64,000 nt of DNA from Streptomyces griseoflavus (GCF_014649995.1 NZ_BMUC01000002.1:380550-444549); one strand, 5' to 3'; counted from the stretch's first letter, positions 1 to 8,488 are shown. A program made the numbers and translations. Notes: generated by a model not told the origin, from the letters alone.

Positions 1-723
1 ACCTCCCGCCCCCGCCGCCCGCCCACCCCGCCCGCAGCCCTCGCCGCACCTGTCGCGTCCGCCGCGCCAACGGCATCCGCCGCGTCCGCGGTGCCCGCCA
101 GACCTGCGGCACCCGTAGCCGTCGCCGCGCCTGCCGCGTCGGTCGTGCCCGCCGCGCCCGCCGTGTCGATGGTCCCCGCCGCACCGGTCGCACCGGTCGC
201 ACCAGTGGCATGTGCGGCACCTGGCGCGCCTGCCGCGCCAACGGCATCCGCCGCGTCCGCGGTACCCGCTGCGCTTGCGGCACCCGTAGCCGTCGACGCG
301 CCTGCCGCGACGGTCGCGCCCGCCGCGTCGACGGTCCCCGCCGCACCGGTCGCACCAGTGGCATCTGCGGCACCTGTCGCGCCTGCCGCGCCGACATCCG
401 CCGCGTCCGCGGTACCCGCTGTGCTTGCGGCACCCGTAGCCCTCGTCGCGCCCTCGACGCCGACCGCCCCAGCCGCGCCCGCCGCGTCCGCCGTGTCGAC
501 CGTCTCCGCACCCGCAGCATCTGCGGCACTCGCCGAGCCTGCGGCACCCGCGCCTGCCGCGTCGAGGGCACCCGCCCCGCCTGCCGCGCTGACGGCGCCT
601 GCCACCCCGGCCGATCGGGCCGAACCGGCCGCCCGCGCCGCGCAGGCCGAAGCCGCCGCCCCGGCCGCCCCCGCCGCGCCGGTGGCGGCCCCGGCCCCCG
701 ACAACCCAGGAGTCCTCCGATGA
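1..723 (+). CDS. Ala/Pro/Val-rich repeat protein, 5' end outside window
   Basis: The frame is open from the first base to a TGA at 721-723, so only the C-terminal 240 residues are seen and the start lies upstream. The product is almost entirely Ala, Pro, Val, Ser and Thr in degenerate repeats (short units such as APVAPVA). At DNA level a unit beginning GCCGCGCCAACGGCATCC recurs near 61, 232 and 385, so the repeat period is about 51-57 codons. No catalytic domain is visible here. The last stretch turns Glu/Arg containing (AEPAARAAQAEAAAP). The stop codon overlaps the next start in ATGA, so translation is probably coupled to the antiporter. Low-complexity GC sequence can stay open by chance; coding is supported by the coupling and by period-three amino-acid repeats. 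Function unknown. Confidence 0.5.
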   Translation, partial: TSRPRRPPTPPAALAAPVASAAPTASAASAVPARPAAPVAVAAPAASVVPAAPAVSMVPAAPVAPVAPVACAAPGAPAAPTASAASAVPAALAAPVAVDAPAATVAPAASTVPAAPVAPVASAAPVAPAAPTSAASAVPAVLAAPVALVAPSTPTAPAAPAASAVSTVSAPAASAALAEPAAPAPAASRAPAPPAALTAPATPADRAEPAARAAQAEAAAPAAPAAPVAAPAPDNPGVLR

Positions 724-2207
724 ACGACGACCGCACCCGCCGCGCCGGGACTCCCGCATGGCGCGGCATCGTCTACCCCCTGCTGCTCTCGGCCGTCGCC
801 CTGGGCGTGCTCCTCGCCGTGCTCGGGCTCGGGATCGGTGCCCCCGACCCGGTCGCGGCGGAGACGGCGCGCGGGGGCGCCCCGCCGGCCGCCGCCGCGC
901 ACGCCGGCGAGACGGTCCTCAGAGTGGTGGCCGCCATCGCCGCCGTCGCCGCGGCCGCGTTCGGCGGCGGTCTCCTCGCCCGTCGCCTCGGCCAGCCGCC
1001 GGTCATCGGGGAGATCGCCACCGGCCTGCTGCTCGGCCCGTCCTTCCTGGCCGGACTCTGGCCCGCCGCGACCGAACTGTTCTACCCGGAGTCGGCGGAG
1101 CCCGTGCTCGGCCTGCTCGCCCAGGCGGGCCTGATCCTGTTCATGTTCGCGGTCGGCTCCGAGTTCGACGCCTCCCAGCTGCGCCGCAGCGGCCGGGTGG
1201 TGGGCGCCGTCAGCCAGGGCAGCATGATCGTCCCGTTCGCCCTCGGGGTGGTCTCCGCGGGCCTGGTGTACCGGGAGTTCGCCGCCGACGGGATCGGGTT
1301 CGTACCCTTCGCGATCTTCCTCGGTACGGCGATGAGCATCACCGCCTTCCCGGTGCTCGCCCGGATCGTGCAGGAGTCGGGCCTGGCCCGGCACCCGCTC
1401 GGCACCATGGCCATGACCTGCGCGGCCGCCTGCGACGTGATCGCCTGGTGCGCCCTGGCCACGGCCCTGGCGGTGGCCGGAGCGGGCAGCGTCTGGGGCG
1501 CGGGCGGCACCGTGCTCCTCGCGGCGGCGTTCGCGGTGGCCGTCCTGGCCCTCGGCCGGCCGCTGGCGCGGGCCGCCGACCGCTGGGCGGACCGGGTGGG
1601 AGTGCCGTCCACGGCCCGTCTCCTCGCGCTGCTGCTGCTCGCCTTCTCGCTCGCCCGGGTCACCGATCTGATGGGCGTCCACTCGATCTTCGGGGCGTTC
1701 CTCGCCGGTCTGCTCGTGCCGCACCGCTCCGGCAGTGAGCTGACCGCCGTGCAGCTGCGCCTGGACACGCTCAACCGGCGGCTGCTGCTGCCGCTGTTCT
1801 TCGTGTCCGTCGGCATGACGGTCGACCTCACCCGGGTGACCGCGAACGGCGCGCTGCTCGTCGCCGGGGCCGTCGCCGTCGTCACGGCCGTGGCCGGAAA
1901 GCTCGTCGGGACCGGCCTCACCGCCCGTTCCTGCGGCCTGTCCTGGCGGATGTCGCTCGGTCTGGGCGTCCTGCTCAACGCGCGGGGCGTCACCGAGGTC
2001 GTGGTGCTCCGCGCGGGGCTCGACGCGGGACTGATCAACCAGAACGCCTTCACCGTCCTGGTCGTGATGGCCCTGCTGACCACCGTGATGACCGGCCCCG
2101 CGCTCCATCTCCTCAAGCTGTCCCGGCGGCCGTCGGCAGCCCCCGTCGCCCCCCTCCGCTTCGCCGCCTCCCCCCAGCGGGAGCAGTTGGAAAGGAACTC
2201 CGCATGA
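720..2207 (+). CDS. Cation/proton antiporter, CPA2 (NapA/KefB-like)
   Basis: A 495-residue integral membrane protein of the Na_H_exchanger fold, expected to swap monovalent cations for protons across the plasma membrane. An N-terminal membrane segment and an Ala-rich linker precede about 12 hydrophobic segments. Family landmarks are RRLGQPPVIGEIATGLLLGP near residue 85, FAVGSEFD, GTAMSITAFPVLARI in the transport core, GVHSIFGAFLAGLLVP and LFFVSVGMTVDL. No C-terminal RCK/TrkA nucleotide-binding domain is present. The start at 720 is chosen because GGAG sits 8 bases upstream and the N-terminus is membrane-like there; an upstream in-frame extension from 210 is only Arg/Cys-rich shadow sequence. 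The stop overlaps the epimerase start (ATGA), so the two are probably one operon. It may serve export or pH balance for the adjacent cluster. Confidence 0.88.
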   Translation: MNDDRTRRAGTPAWRGIVYPLLLSAVALGVLLAVLGLGIGAPDPVAAETARGGAPPAAAAHAGETVLRVVAAIAAVAAAAFGGGLLARRLGQPPVIGEIATGLLLGPSFLAGLWPAATELFYPESAEPVLGLLAQAGLILFMFAVGSEFDASQLRRSGRVVGAVSQGSMIVPFALGVVSAGLVYREFAADGIGFVPFAIFLGTAMSITAFPVLARIVQESGLARHPLGTMAMTCAAACDVIAWCALATALAVAGAGSVWGAGGTVLLAAAFAVAVLALGRPLARAADRWADRVGVPSTARLLALLLLAFSLARVTDLMGVHSIFGAFLAGLLVPHRSGSELTAVQLRLDTLNRRLLLPLFFVSVGMTVDLTRVTANGALLVAGAVAVVTAVAGKLVGTGLTARSCGLSWRMSLGLGVLLNARGVTEVVVLRAGLDAGLINQNAFTVLVVMALLTTVMTGPALHLLKLSRRPSAAPVAPLRFAASPQREQLERNSA

Positions 2208-3247
2208 ACACCGTGACCCCCGCCTCCCCCGTCTCGCTCGTGACCGGAGGGGCCGGCTTCATCGGCTCCCACGTCACCCGTGAACTCCTGGCCCGCGGCC
2301 ACCGCGTGATCGTCCTCGACGACCTCAGCGGCGGCACCGCCGCCAACGTCCCGGACGGCGCCGAGTTCCGGCACGCCAGCGTCTGCGACCCCGAGGTCGT
2401 CGACGCCGTCTTCGCCGCCCACCGCATCGACTACGTCTTCCACCTCGCCGCCTACGCCGCCGAGGGCCTGAGCCACTTCATCAAGCGCTTCAACTACATG
2501 AACAACGTGGTCGGCAGCGTCAACCTGATCAACGCCGCCGTCAACGCGGGCACCGTGAAGTGCTTCGTGTTCACGTCGTCCATCGCGGTGTACGGGGCCA
2601 ACCAGCTGCCGATGAGCGAGGACCTGGTGCCGGCGCCGGAGGACCCGTACGGCATCGCGAAGTTCTCCGTGGAGCAGGAACTGCGCGTCAGCCACGAGAT
2701 GTTCGGCCTCCCGTACGTCATCTTCCGCCCGCACAACGTCTACGGCGAGTACCAGAACATCGGCGACCGCTACCGCAACGTCATCGGCATCTTCATGAAC
2801 CAGGCCCTGCGCGGCGAGGAGTTCACGGTCTTCGGCGACGGCGAGCAGACCCGGGCCTTCAGCTACATCAAGGACGTGGCGCCGGCCATCGCCCGCTCGG
2901 TGGAGCTGCCCGGGGCGTACAACGAGATCTTCAACATCGGCGGCGACCGCGTCTACAGCGTCAACCGCATCGCCGCCGCGGTCTGCGAGGCCATGGGGGT
3001 GGAGCTGCGCGTCCGCCACCTCCCGGAGCGCAACGAGGTGCGCGACGCGTACGCCACGCACGAGAAGGCGGGCAAGGTCTTCGGCACGCCCGGCCCGCCC
3101 GTCGGGCTGGAGGAGGGCATCGGGCGCATGGCCGCCTGGGTCAAGGAGGTGGGCCCGCAGGAGCCGTCGGTGTTCTCGGGCATCGAGGTGGTCCGCAACC
3201 TGCCCCCGTCCTGGCGGGCGGCCCTGGAGGAGCGGCGCACCATCTGA
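2204..3247 (+). CDS. NAD-dependent epimerase/dehydratase (extended SDR)
   Basis: A 347-residue extended short-chain dehydrogenase of the UDP-glucose 4-epimerase type. The Rossmann dinucleotide motif is VTGGAGFIGSHVTRELL at residues 11-27, followed by LDDLSGG, the acidic residue for NAD ribose, then TSSIAVYGANQLPMSED and the catalytic DPYGIAKFSVE (YxxxK). FRPHNVYGEYQNIGDRYRNV and the tail are as in sugar-nucleotide 4-epimerases or dehydratases. The exact substrate cannot be read from sequence. It starts in the ATGA overlap with the antiporter and ends just before a perfect hairpin. In context it could supply an activated sugar to the pathway encoded by the convergent operon, but it could equally act in cell-surface glycan synthesis. 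Confidence 0.9.
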   Translation: MNTVTPASPVSLVTGGAGFIGSHVTRELLARGHRVIVLDDLSGGTAANVPDGAEFRHASVCDPEVVDAVFAAHRIDYVFHLAAYAAEGLSHFIKRFNYMNNVVGSVNLINAAVNAGTVKCFVFTSSIAVYGANQLPMSEDLVPAPEDPYGIAKFSVEQELRVSHEMFGLPYVIFRPHNVYGEYQNIGDRYRNVIGIFMNQALRGEEFTVFGDGEQTRAFSYIKDVAPAIARSVELPGAYNEIFNIGGDRVYSVNRIAAAVCEAMGVELRVRHLPERNEVRDAYATHEKAGKVFGTPGPPVGLEEGIGRMAAWVKEVGPQEPSVFSGIEVVRNLPPSWRAALEERRTI

Positions 3248-3254
3248 GCGCGGC

Positions 3255-3293
3255 GGTGCGGCCGTGACGGGGACCCCGCGTCACGGCCGCACC
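3255..3293. terminator. Bidirectional hairpin terminator
   Basis: Perfect 15-bp arms (GGTGCGGCCGTGACG and its complement) around a 9-base loop lie exactly between the convergent epimerase and AMP-ligase genes. No U-tract, as is common for Streptomyces terminators. Confidence 0.8.
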
Positions 3294-3307
3294 ACCGGGG
3301 GACCGCG

Positions 3308-4639
3308 TCAGTCCGTCCCCCGGGCCCGCACCTTCACGATCTTGATCTTGCCGTTGGGCTCCGGGGCGATCTCCTCGACCCGGTGGACCTCCACGTCGAA
3401 GTCGGGCACCGCGTCCCGCACCGCCCGCCGGATCCGCCCGGTCACCGAGTCGTCCGCGCCCGGCGCGAGCACCGTACGGACGGTGACCTGGGCGGGCCGC
3501 TCCTGCACCAGCTGCATGCGGGCGACCTCGGGGAAGTCCTGCACCTTGTAGGTGAGGAAGTCGGCGTAGAACTCCCGTCCGTCCCGGCCCCGGAACCGGT
3601 CCTGGCTGCGGCCCTGCACCCGCTCCACGACCGGGGTGCGGCGCCCGCAGCCGCACGTGTCCGGACCCACCGTCACCCGGTCGCCGAGCCGGTAGCGGAT
3701 CAGCGGCATCGCCTCGCTGTGCAGCCGGGTCACCAGGATCTCGCCCTCGACGCGGCGGCTGCCGTCGGCGAGCACGGCGGTGCCGTCCTCCTGCTCCAGC
3801 TCGACCACCACGTCCGCGGAGCGCAGGTGCAGCGCGCCGCGCCGGCAGGTGCGGGCCACCGTGAACACCTCGACGGAGGCGTACACCTCGTGGAACCGGG
3901 CGCCCAGATGGCCGAGCACCCGGGCCCGCGCGGTCGGCGTGAGCCGCTCACCCCCGAACAGCACGTGGTGCACACCCCGGTGCCGTTCCCCCCGCCGTTC
4001 CAGCTCCTCCACCACGGAGGCGATCACGTTGGGGAAACCGACCAGGAAGGTGGGGCGGGCCGCGAGGAACGCCTCGACCTGCTCGTCCAGGGTCCTGCTC
4101 GTGTCGATGTGGAAGCTGCGCAGCAGACCGAACCGTTCCAGCGGGTGGCGCAGGAACGGATTGACCCGGAAGTACGCCATCCGGTCCCAGGGCCGCAGCC
4201 CCGACGCGAGCATGTCGTACAGGTACGAGGCGCGCAGATACCCCAGGTCCCGCTCCGAGTTGCGGATGGTGATCGGCACGCCGGACGAGCCGCTGGTGGT
4301 GCCCGCCTTGGTGTTGCGGGTGGTGAACCCCTCGGCGAGCAACCGCTCGGGGGCGCTGTCGTGGAGCTCGGTCCGGTCGAGCACGGGCAGGGCCGGCAGG
4401 TCCTCGGGACCCCGGAAGGCGGCCGCCGTGCCCGGTGCGATCAGCTCACGGTAGCGCGGCACGTGCGCCTGCGCGTGCCGGACCAGACGCACCAGGAGCC
4501 GCCGCTGCTCGGCGGCGAGCCGGGCGGCGCCGGCCCGTTCCAGGCGGTGGGCGCGGAGCAGGCTGCCCAGCACGGGGCCCAGGCGCATGACGGGGGAGAC
4601 GGCCGACGGGGTCGGAGTGGTCGGGGTGGTCGGGGTCAT
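3308..4639 (-). CDS. PaaK-like AMP-forming ligase (phenylacetate-CoA ligase family)
   Basis: 443 residues, ANL superfamily, PaaK branch: activates a carboxylate as acyl-AMP and usually passes it to CoA. The Ser/Gly/Thr-rich P-loop is AGTTSGSSGVPITIRNSER. Further landmarks are VYASVEVFTVARTC, the hinge-like IRYRLGDRVTVGPDTCGCGR with clustered Cys typical of this family, and a C-terminal lid ending PNGKIKIVKVRARG, which places a Lys near the usual catalytic position. The start follows a Thr-Pro run (TPTTPTTPTP) and overlaps the upstream gene stop by 4 bases, indicating coupling. It is last in the five-gene minus-strand operon. Substrate unknown; in this context it may activate an acid that is later joined to an aminoacyl group. 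Confidence 0.8.
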   Translation of the reverse strand: MTPTTPTTPTPSAVSPVMRLGPVLGSLLRAHRLERAGAARLAAEQRRLLVRLVRHAQAHVPRYRELIAPGTAAAFRGPEDLPALPVLDRTELHDSAPERLLAEGFTTRNTKAGTTSGSSGVPITIRNSERDLGYLRASYLYDMLASGLRPWDRMAYFRVNPFLRHPLERFGLLRSFHIDTSRTLDEQVEAFLAARPTFLVGFPNVIASVVEELERRGERHRGVHHVLFGGERLTPTARARVLGHLGARFHEVYASVEVFTVARTCRRGALHLRSADVVVELEQEDGTAVLADGSRRVEGEILVTRLHSEAMPLIRYRLGDRVTVGPDTCGCGRRTPVVERVQGRSQDRFRGRDGREFYADFLTYKVQDFPEVARMQLVQERPAQVTVRTVLAPGADDSVTGRIRRAVRDAVPDFDVEVHRVEEIAPEPNGKIKIVKVRARGTD

Positions 4640-5370
4640 CGTGGGCTCCGGACGGGCCGCAGGACGGGACCGCCGTGGCGGGGGCAGCGCTCCGGACGGA
4701 ACGCCCCGCCACCCTCCGGCTCGGCGTGGACGAAGGTGGGACGGCGACGCCTCAGCAGGGTGAGGACGGTGCTGCCGTCCAGGGCGCGGGCGTGCACCCG
4801 GGCCGTGTCGAGGTGCAGCTCGCCGCAGTCGGGGGCCACCGCGCCCAGGTAGCCGAGCCACGGCTCGTACCAGAGTGAGCCCGGGGCCGGCGGGGCGACG
4901 GCCGCCGCCGCGAGGCCGAAGCGTGCCACGCCCACCACACCGTCCGGGTACGGACCGTCCGCCCACCCCGGGTCACCGACCACGAGCGCGGGCCCCTCGG
5001 GCAGCGCCCGCCGCGTCGGCCCGCCGTCGGTCTCGGCGGTGGCGTCCAGCAGCACCCGCCAGGTGGTCCCGTACGCCCTCACCGGGTCGCGCAGCGAACG
5101 CGCCACCTCGTACACGTCGACGCCCCGGACGGGGTGCCCGGCGATCCGGAGCGCCTCGCGCAGCTCGGCGACGTGGTCGCGGGGCGGGCGGCCGGGGTCC
5201 CGGCGCGGCAGCAGCGCCGCGTCGAGCGGCATCAGCAGGTGCCGCCGCAGCCGCGCCTCGTCGCGGGTCAGCGGCGGCAGCGTCCCGGTGGCGGCGTACC
5301 GCTCGCGGTAGTGCGGCACCGTGCGCAGCGCACGGTGCACGGTGCGGTCGTACGGCTGGGTGAGGCGCAT
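4636..5370 (-). CDS. Unknown protein with PaaK-like N-terminus
   Basis: 244 residues with no complete domain that I recognise. The first 35 residues (RALRTVPHYRERYAATGT, then PPLTRDEAR) resemble the N-terminal helix and entry loop of PaaK-family ligases, but no adenylate P-loop or lid follows. The middle (LVVGDPGWADGPYPDGVVG, LWYEPWLGYLG) is unfamiliar. The tail contains CPRHGG, a possible metal-binding or simply basic end. It sits between the NTF2-like gene (1 base gap) and the PaaK-like ligase (4-base overlap), so it is firmly part of the operon. It could be a ligase-derived accessory subunit or a separate enzyme. Function not assigned. Confidence 0.7.
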   Translation of the reverse strand: MRLTQPYDRTVHRALRTVPHYRERYAATGTLPPLTRDEARLRRHLLMPLDAALLPRRDPGRPPRDHVAELREALRIAGHPVRGVDVYEVARSLRDPVRAYGTTWRVLLDATAETDGGPTRRALPEGPALVVGDPGWADGPYPDGVVGVARFGLAAAAVAPPAPGSLWYEPWLGYLGAVAPDCGELHLDTARVHARALDGSTVLTLLRRRRPTFVHAEPEGGGAFRPERCPRHGGPVLRPVRSPR

Positions 5371-5371
5371 C

Positions 5372-5734
5372 TCAGCACGAGGTGTTCTGGTCGTGGACGA
5401 GCAGCCACTCCCCGCCGCCGCGGGCGAAGACCAGGCTGAGCAGATGGCGCAGCGCGTACGGCCGGCCCTCCGCGTCCAGGTCCCGGTAGTCGACGGCGAG
5501 GATCACGACGGCGGTGTCCGCCAGTTCGAGGGTGCGGACGGTCTCCGTCGTCATGCTCCAGTCGGGGTCCTGGAACCAGCCCTCGTGGAAGGACCGGATC
5601 TCGTCGGTCCCGGTGACCGTGTGGCCGTTGGGGAGGATGAGCGTGGCGTCGGGGTGCACGGTGCGCAGGAAGGCGTCCACGTCGCGGTCGCGGATCGCGG
5701 CGAGGTGACGGTCCAGGGCGGTGGTGAAGTCCAT
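5372..5734 (-). CDS. NTF2/SnoaL-like protein
   Basis: 120 residues with the compact alpha+beta cone fold pattern of SnoaL/NTF2-like proteins: an N-terminal helix with FTTALDRHLAAIRDRDVDAF, then VHPDATLILPNGHTVTGTDE, FHEGWFQDPDW and a strand ladder ending RHLLSLVFARGGGEWLLVHD. Members are small cyclases, isomerases, dehydratases or pure binding proteins; the pocket residues do not reveal which. The ATG is preceded by GAAAGAG. The gene follows the FemAB-like gene after 107 bases and precedes the unknown gene by one base. As part of a biosynthetic operon it may act on a pathway intermediate. Confidence 0.75.
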   Translation of the reverse strand: MDFTTALDRHLAAIRDRDVDAFLRTVHPDATLILPNGHTVTGTDEIRSFHEGWFQDPDWSMTTETVRTLELADTAVVILAVDYRDLDAEGRPYALRHLLSLVFARGGGEWLLVHDQNTSC

Positions 5735-5841
5735 GGTGCTCTTTCTCGTTCGTCGGTGGTCCGCACGTCCCGCGGGCGCGGGGTGCGGAGTGGGGAAGCG
5801 GTGGTGCGGCGGAAGCCGGCGGGGTGGTGCGGTGGTGCGGG

Positions 5842-6834
5842 TCAGAACGGGGCCGCCACGGCGTACCGGGCGACGGCGGCCGCGCCGAACGACTCCTTGA
5901 GCGCGGCCATGCCGGGGCCGAGTGCGAGGGCGGGCACCCGGAGGGCGATCATCCGGTCGATCTCCCGCAGGTACAGGTCGAAGTAGAGGTCGCGGGTGCT
6001 GTCCGAGCCGGTCACCGTCGTCGCCCAGCCGGCCGGTGTCTCCAGGACCAGGTCGAAGGAGACGGGCAGCCCACGCTCCCCGTCCAGGTGGGCGAAGTAG
6101 CAGGCGCCCGGATGCGCGTTGAGCCGTTCGAAGTAGACCGGGAGCAGGGGCACGACCCCGGCCGGACGCCGGGTGTGCTTCATCCGGGTCAGCTGGTCGA
6201 GCCGTCCCGCCCGTACCGGGTCGATCGCCGGGAGACCGGTGCCGACCGTCAGACCGGCGTGGTCGTCGATCCGCTGCCGCAGCGCCGTCAGGCGGCGGCG
6301 CCTGGCACGCGGCAGCCCGGCGAGGTAGGCGTCCGTCGACCCCCAGCGGTTGCGCAGGACCATGGTGGGCGCGGTGGGACGGGTCAGCCGCAGCGGACCG
6401 CCGAGCACCTCCAGCTCCCGTGCCTCGGCGTCCAGGTGCAGCACCCCCAGGCAGCGCGCGCCGAGCCGGCGGCGCAGCGCCCGCTCGAAGGCGCGGGTCG
6501 CGGCGCGCCGGCCCCCGGCGTCGAGCCCGGGGGCGTACAGCCGGCCCGCGCTGAAACTGTTCGGCAGGTGGACCTGGAACCAGCCCGGCGTCAGGGCCCG
6601 CCCCGCGGGCCGGTACCTCGGCAGCACCGGCCGCACCCCGAGCCGCCCGCAGAACGCGGCCACCGGTTCGTCCCCGTCCCGCACCAGCCCGCCGTACACG
6701 GGCCGGGGGCTGCCCAGCGCCGCGGCCTCCAGCAGCGGCCCGTCCCACAGAGCGGGGCCCCCGAGGGAGCGGACGAAGGCGTCCCAGCCGTCGGGTACGG
6801 GCCCGCCGCCGGGCGTGAAGATCTCAACCCGCAC
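5842..6834 (-). CDS. FemAB/GNAT-like transferase
   Basis: 330 residues that look like a tandem-GNAT protein of the FemAB/peptidoglycan-recognition-like class. The first half carries VYGGLVRDGDEPVAAFCGRL, the second KHTRRPAGVVPLLPVYFERL, GERGLPVSFDLVLETPAG and TGSDSTRDLYFDLYLREIDR, the last resembling the helix and strand near the acceptor site of FemX-type enzymes. Such enzymes take an aminoacyl group from aminoacyl-tRNA, or acyl from CoA, onto an amine. It starts with GTG and overlaps the stop of the synthetase gene by 11 bases. Being co-translated with an aminoacyl-tRNA synthetase paralogue makes an aminoacyl-tRNA-dependent role attractive, but a CoA-dependent acyltransferase is not excluded. 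Confidence 0.7.
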   Translation of the reverse strand: MRVEIFTPGGGPVPDGWDAFVRSLGGPALWDGPLLEAAALGSPRPVYGGLVRDGDEPVAAFCGRLGVRPVLPRYRPAGRALTPGWFQVHLPNSFSAGRLYAPGLDAGGRRAATRAFERALRRRLGARCLGVLHLDAEARELEVLGGPLRLTRPTAPTMVLRNRWGSTDAYLAGLPRARRRRLTALRQRIDDHAGLTVGTGLPAIDPVRAGRLDQLTRMKHTRRPAGVVPLLPVYFERLNAHPGACYFAHLDGERGLPVSFDLVLETPAGWATTVTGSDSTRDLYFDLYLREIDRMIALRVPALALGPGMAALKESFGAAAVARYAVAAPF

Positions 6835-8488
6835 GGACCGCGACCTCCTCCCGCACGGACACGGACCGAGGTGGGGCGGGCTGCCCGGCGGACGCGAACA
6901 CCCGTTCCCGCAGCGGCCGTTCGCCGTTCTCGCGATAGGCGGCCAGCGCGTCGGCGACGGCCCGCGGGCCGAGCGCGTCGACGAGCGTGTCCAGCCGGGG
7001 CCCGCGCTCCGTGCCGAACAGCGCCCGGTAGATCTCCCGGAACTCCGCGACGGTCCGCTCCGCGCGGGGCGCGCCGGGACCGGTGTGCGCCCTCAACTGC
7101 TCGATGAGCACGTCGACGGCCCGGCCCGGCGCCGCGGCCGGCCCCGCCTCGCCCCCGTAGCGGCCGGCTCCGTGCGTGGCGAGCCAGGCACCCGCGTGGG
7201 CGACCCGCTCGGCCAGCAGCCCCCGGTCGCAGCCGTCGTGCCGCCGCGTCAGATGGGCCAGCGCCGCCTCCGGGTCACCGCCGTGGGCGTACAGCGCCCC
7301 GACGACGGTACGCATCCTGGGCAGGGCGGCGCGGGCCGCCGGGTCCTCGTCGCTCAGCAACTCCCACAGCACCCGGGCCCGCCCGTCACCGGGCACCGCC
7401 CGCAGGAACCGGTCGAACGCGTCGTACGCGCCGAAGAACACGTCCGCCCCGAACCCGATCCGCAGGTCCGCCAGGCAGTTGCGGTGCGCGTACAGCCACA
7501 GCACCATCGGCGCGGGATGCACCGCGAGCAGGTCACGCACGTACGGCCCGTCCCCGCTCGATCCGGAGATCTTGCCCGTGCCGCGCCCGCCGCGCACCAG
7601 GCCGTAGGGGACGATCACCGGCTGCGCCAGGCCCAGGTACCCGTCGTACACCGGCCGGGTGCGGTCCATGGTGCTGCCCGCGCTGCAGTGGTCCTGGCCG
7701 GCCGGCTCGCAGTCGATGCCCTCGTGCGCGACCCGCAGCGTCCAGTCCAGGGCCCAGGACGGTTTGACCCGCTCCGGCCCGGTCACGGTGAGCCGTGCGC
7801 CGCAGGACCGGCAGTGGTAGCGCGCCGACGCGGCGTCCAGCCGGTGGATCTCGGTGGTGCCGCGGCCGCACTGCAGGCAGTACACCGCGAACAGGTCCCG
7901 GCCGTCCGCCCTGCCGAGCAGTCCGGCCAGCCGCCCCGCGTCCCGCTGGTAACGGCGCTGGAGCTCCCGGTAGACACCGGCCCGGTAGCGCTCGTACTGG
8001 TAGTGCGTCTCCCACGCCCCGCCCGGCGGCATCCGCCCGTCCGCGTCGGCCCCGGCGGGCAGGATGCCCGCCGCCCGCAGCTCCGCGACGTAGGCCCGGC
8101 AGATCCGGGTGGCCCGCTCCCGGTGCGCCGCGAGCGGCCGCCCCCCGTGGCCGGCCAGCTCCGGGTCCCGGGCCGCCTGGCTCTCCCGCACCGGGTCGTA
8201 GTCGTCGAAGCTCAGCAGGATCGCGGACCGGCGGCCCATCCGGGTCAGCGCCCGGTGCACCAGGTGCGCGCACACGGTGTCCCGGAAGTTCCCGACGTGG
8301 AAGTAGCCGGTCGGCGACATGCTGGTCTGGATCAGGATGCGGTGCTGCGGCGGATGCCGGTCGGCGAGCCGCCGCGCGTAGTCGAGCGCCCAGTGCGGCG
8401 CGGTACGGTCCTGCGCGTGCAGGTCGCGACGGCGGGCCGCGCCCTCGGCGACCGCGCTCCGCCCCCGCACCCGTCGTGTCCTTGGCAT
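6824..8488 (-). CDS. Class I lysyl-tRNA synthetase paralogue
   Basis: 554 residues with the layout of archaeal-type class I LysRS. The HIGH-type signature is MSPTGYFHVGNFRD near residue 57, the KMSKS-type signature is GTGKISGSSG near 306, and the zinc ribbon is seen as YCLQCGRG then YHCRSCGA. Substrate-site sequence AGQDHCSAGSTMDRT is intact. The C-terminal helical, anticodon-binding-like domain (FREIYRALFGTERGPR) is kept, so this is not a catalytic fragment. Length fits the family (about 520-580). It heads a minus-strand operon with a FemAB-like transferase and a PaaK-like ligase, unlike a housekeeping synthetase. It could charge tRNA-Lys to feed the transferase, or have changed amino-acid choice, or be a self-resistance copy. 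No good ribosome site is visible before the ATG. Confidence 0.85.
   Translation of the reverse strand: MPRTRRVRGRSAVAEGAARRRDLHAQDRTAPHWALDYARRLADRHPPQHRILIQTSMSPTGYFHVGNFRDTVCAHLVHRALTRMGRRSAILLSFDDYDPVRESQAARDPELAGHGGRPLAAHRERATRICRAYVAELRAAGILPAGADADGRMPPGGAWETHYQYERYRAGVYRELQRRYQRDAGRLAGLLGRADGRDLFAVYCLQCGRGTTEIHRLDAASARYHCRSCGARLTVTGPERVKPSWALDWTLRVAHEGIDCEPAGQDHCSAGSTMDRTRPVYDGYLGLAQPVIVPYGLVRGGRGTGKISGSSGDGPYVRDLLAVHPAPMVLWLYAHRNCLADLRIGFGADVFFGAYDAFDRFLRAVPGDGRARVLWELLSDEDPAARAALPRMRTVVGALYAHGGDPEAALAHLTRRHDGCDRGLLAERVAHAGAWLATHGAGRYGGEAGPAAAPGRAVDVLIEQLRAHTGPGAPRAERTVAEFREIYRALFGTERGPRLDTLVDALGPRAVADALAAYRENGERPLRERVFASAGQPAPPRSVSVREEVAVRAG

Noticed and set aside
210-719. In-frame N-terminal extension of the antiporter
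   Set aside because: It is Arg/Cys-rich shadow of the repeat protein; the membrane-type N-terminus and ribosome site support ATG 720.
1-720. CRISPR-like array in the repetitive first 720 bases
   Set aside because: Repeats are long, degenerate and coding, without spaced identical units. No cas genes in the window.
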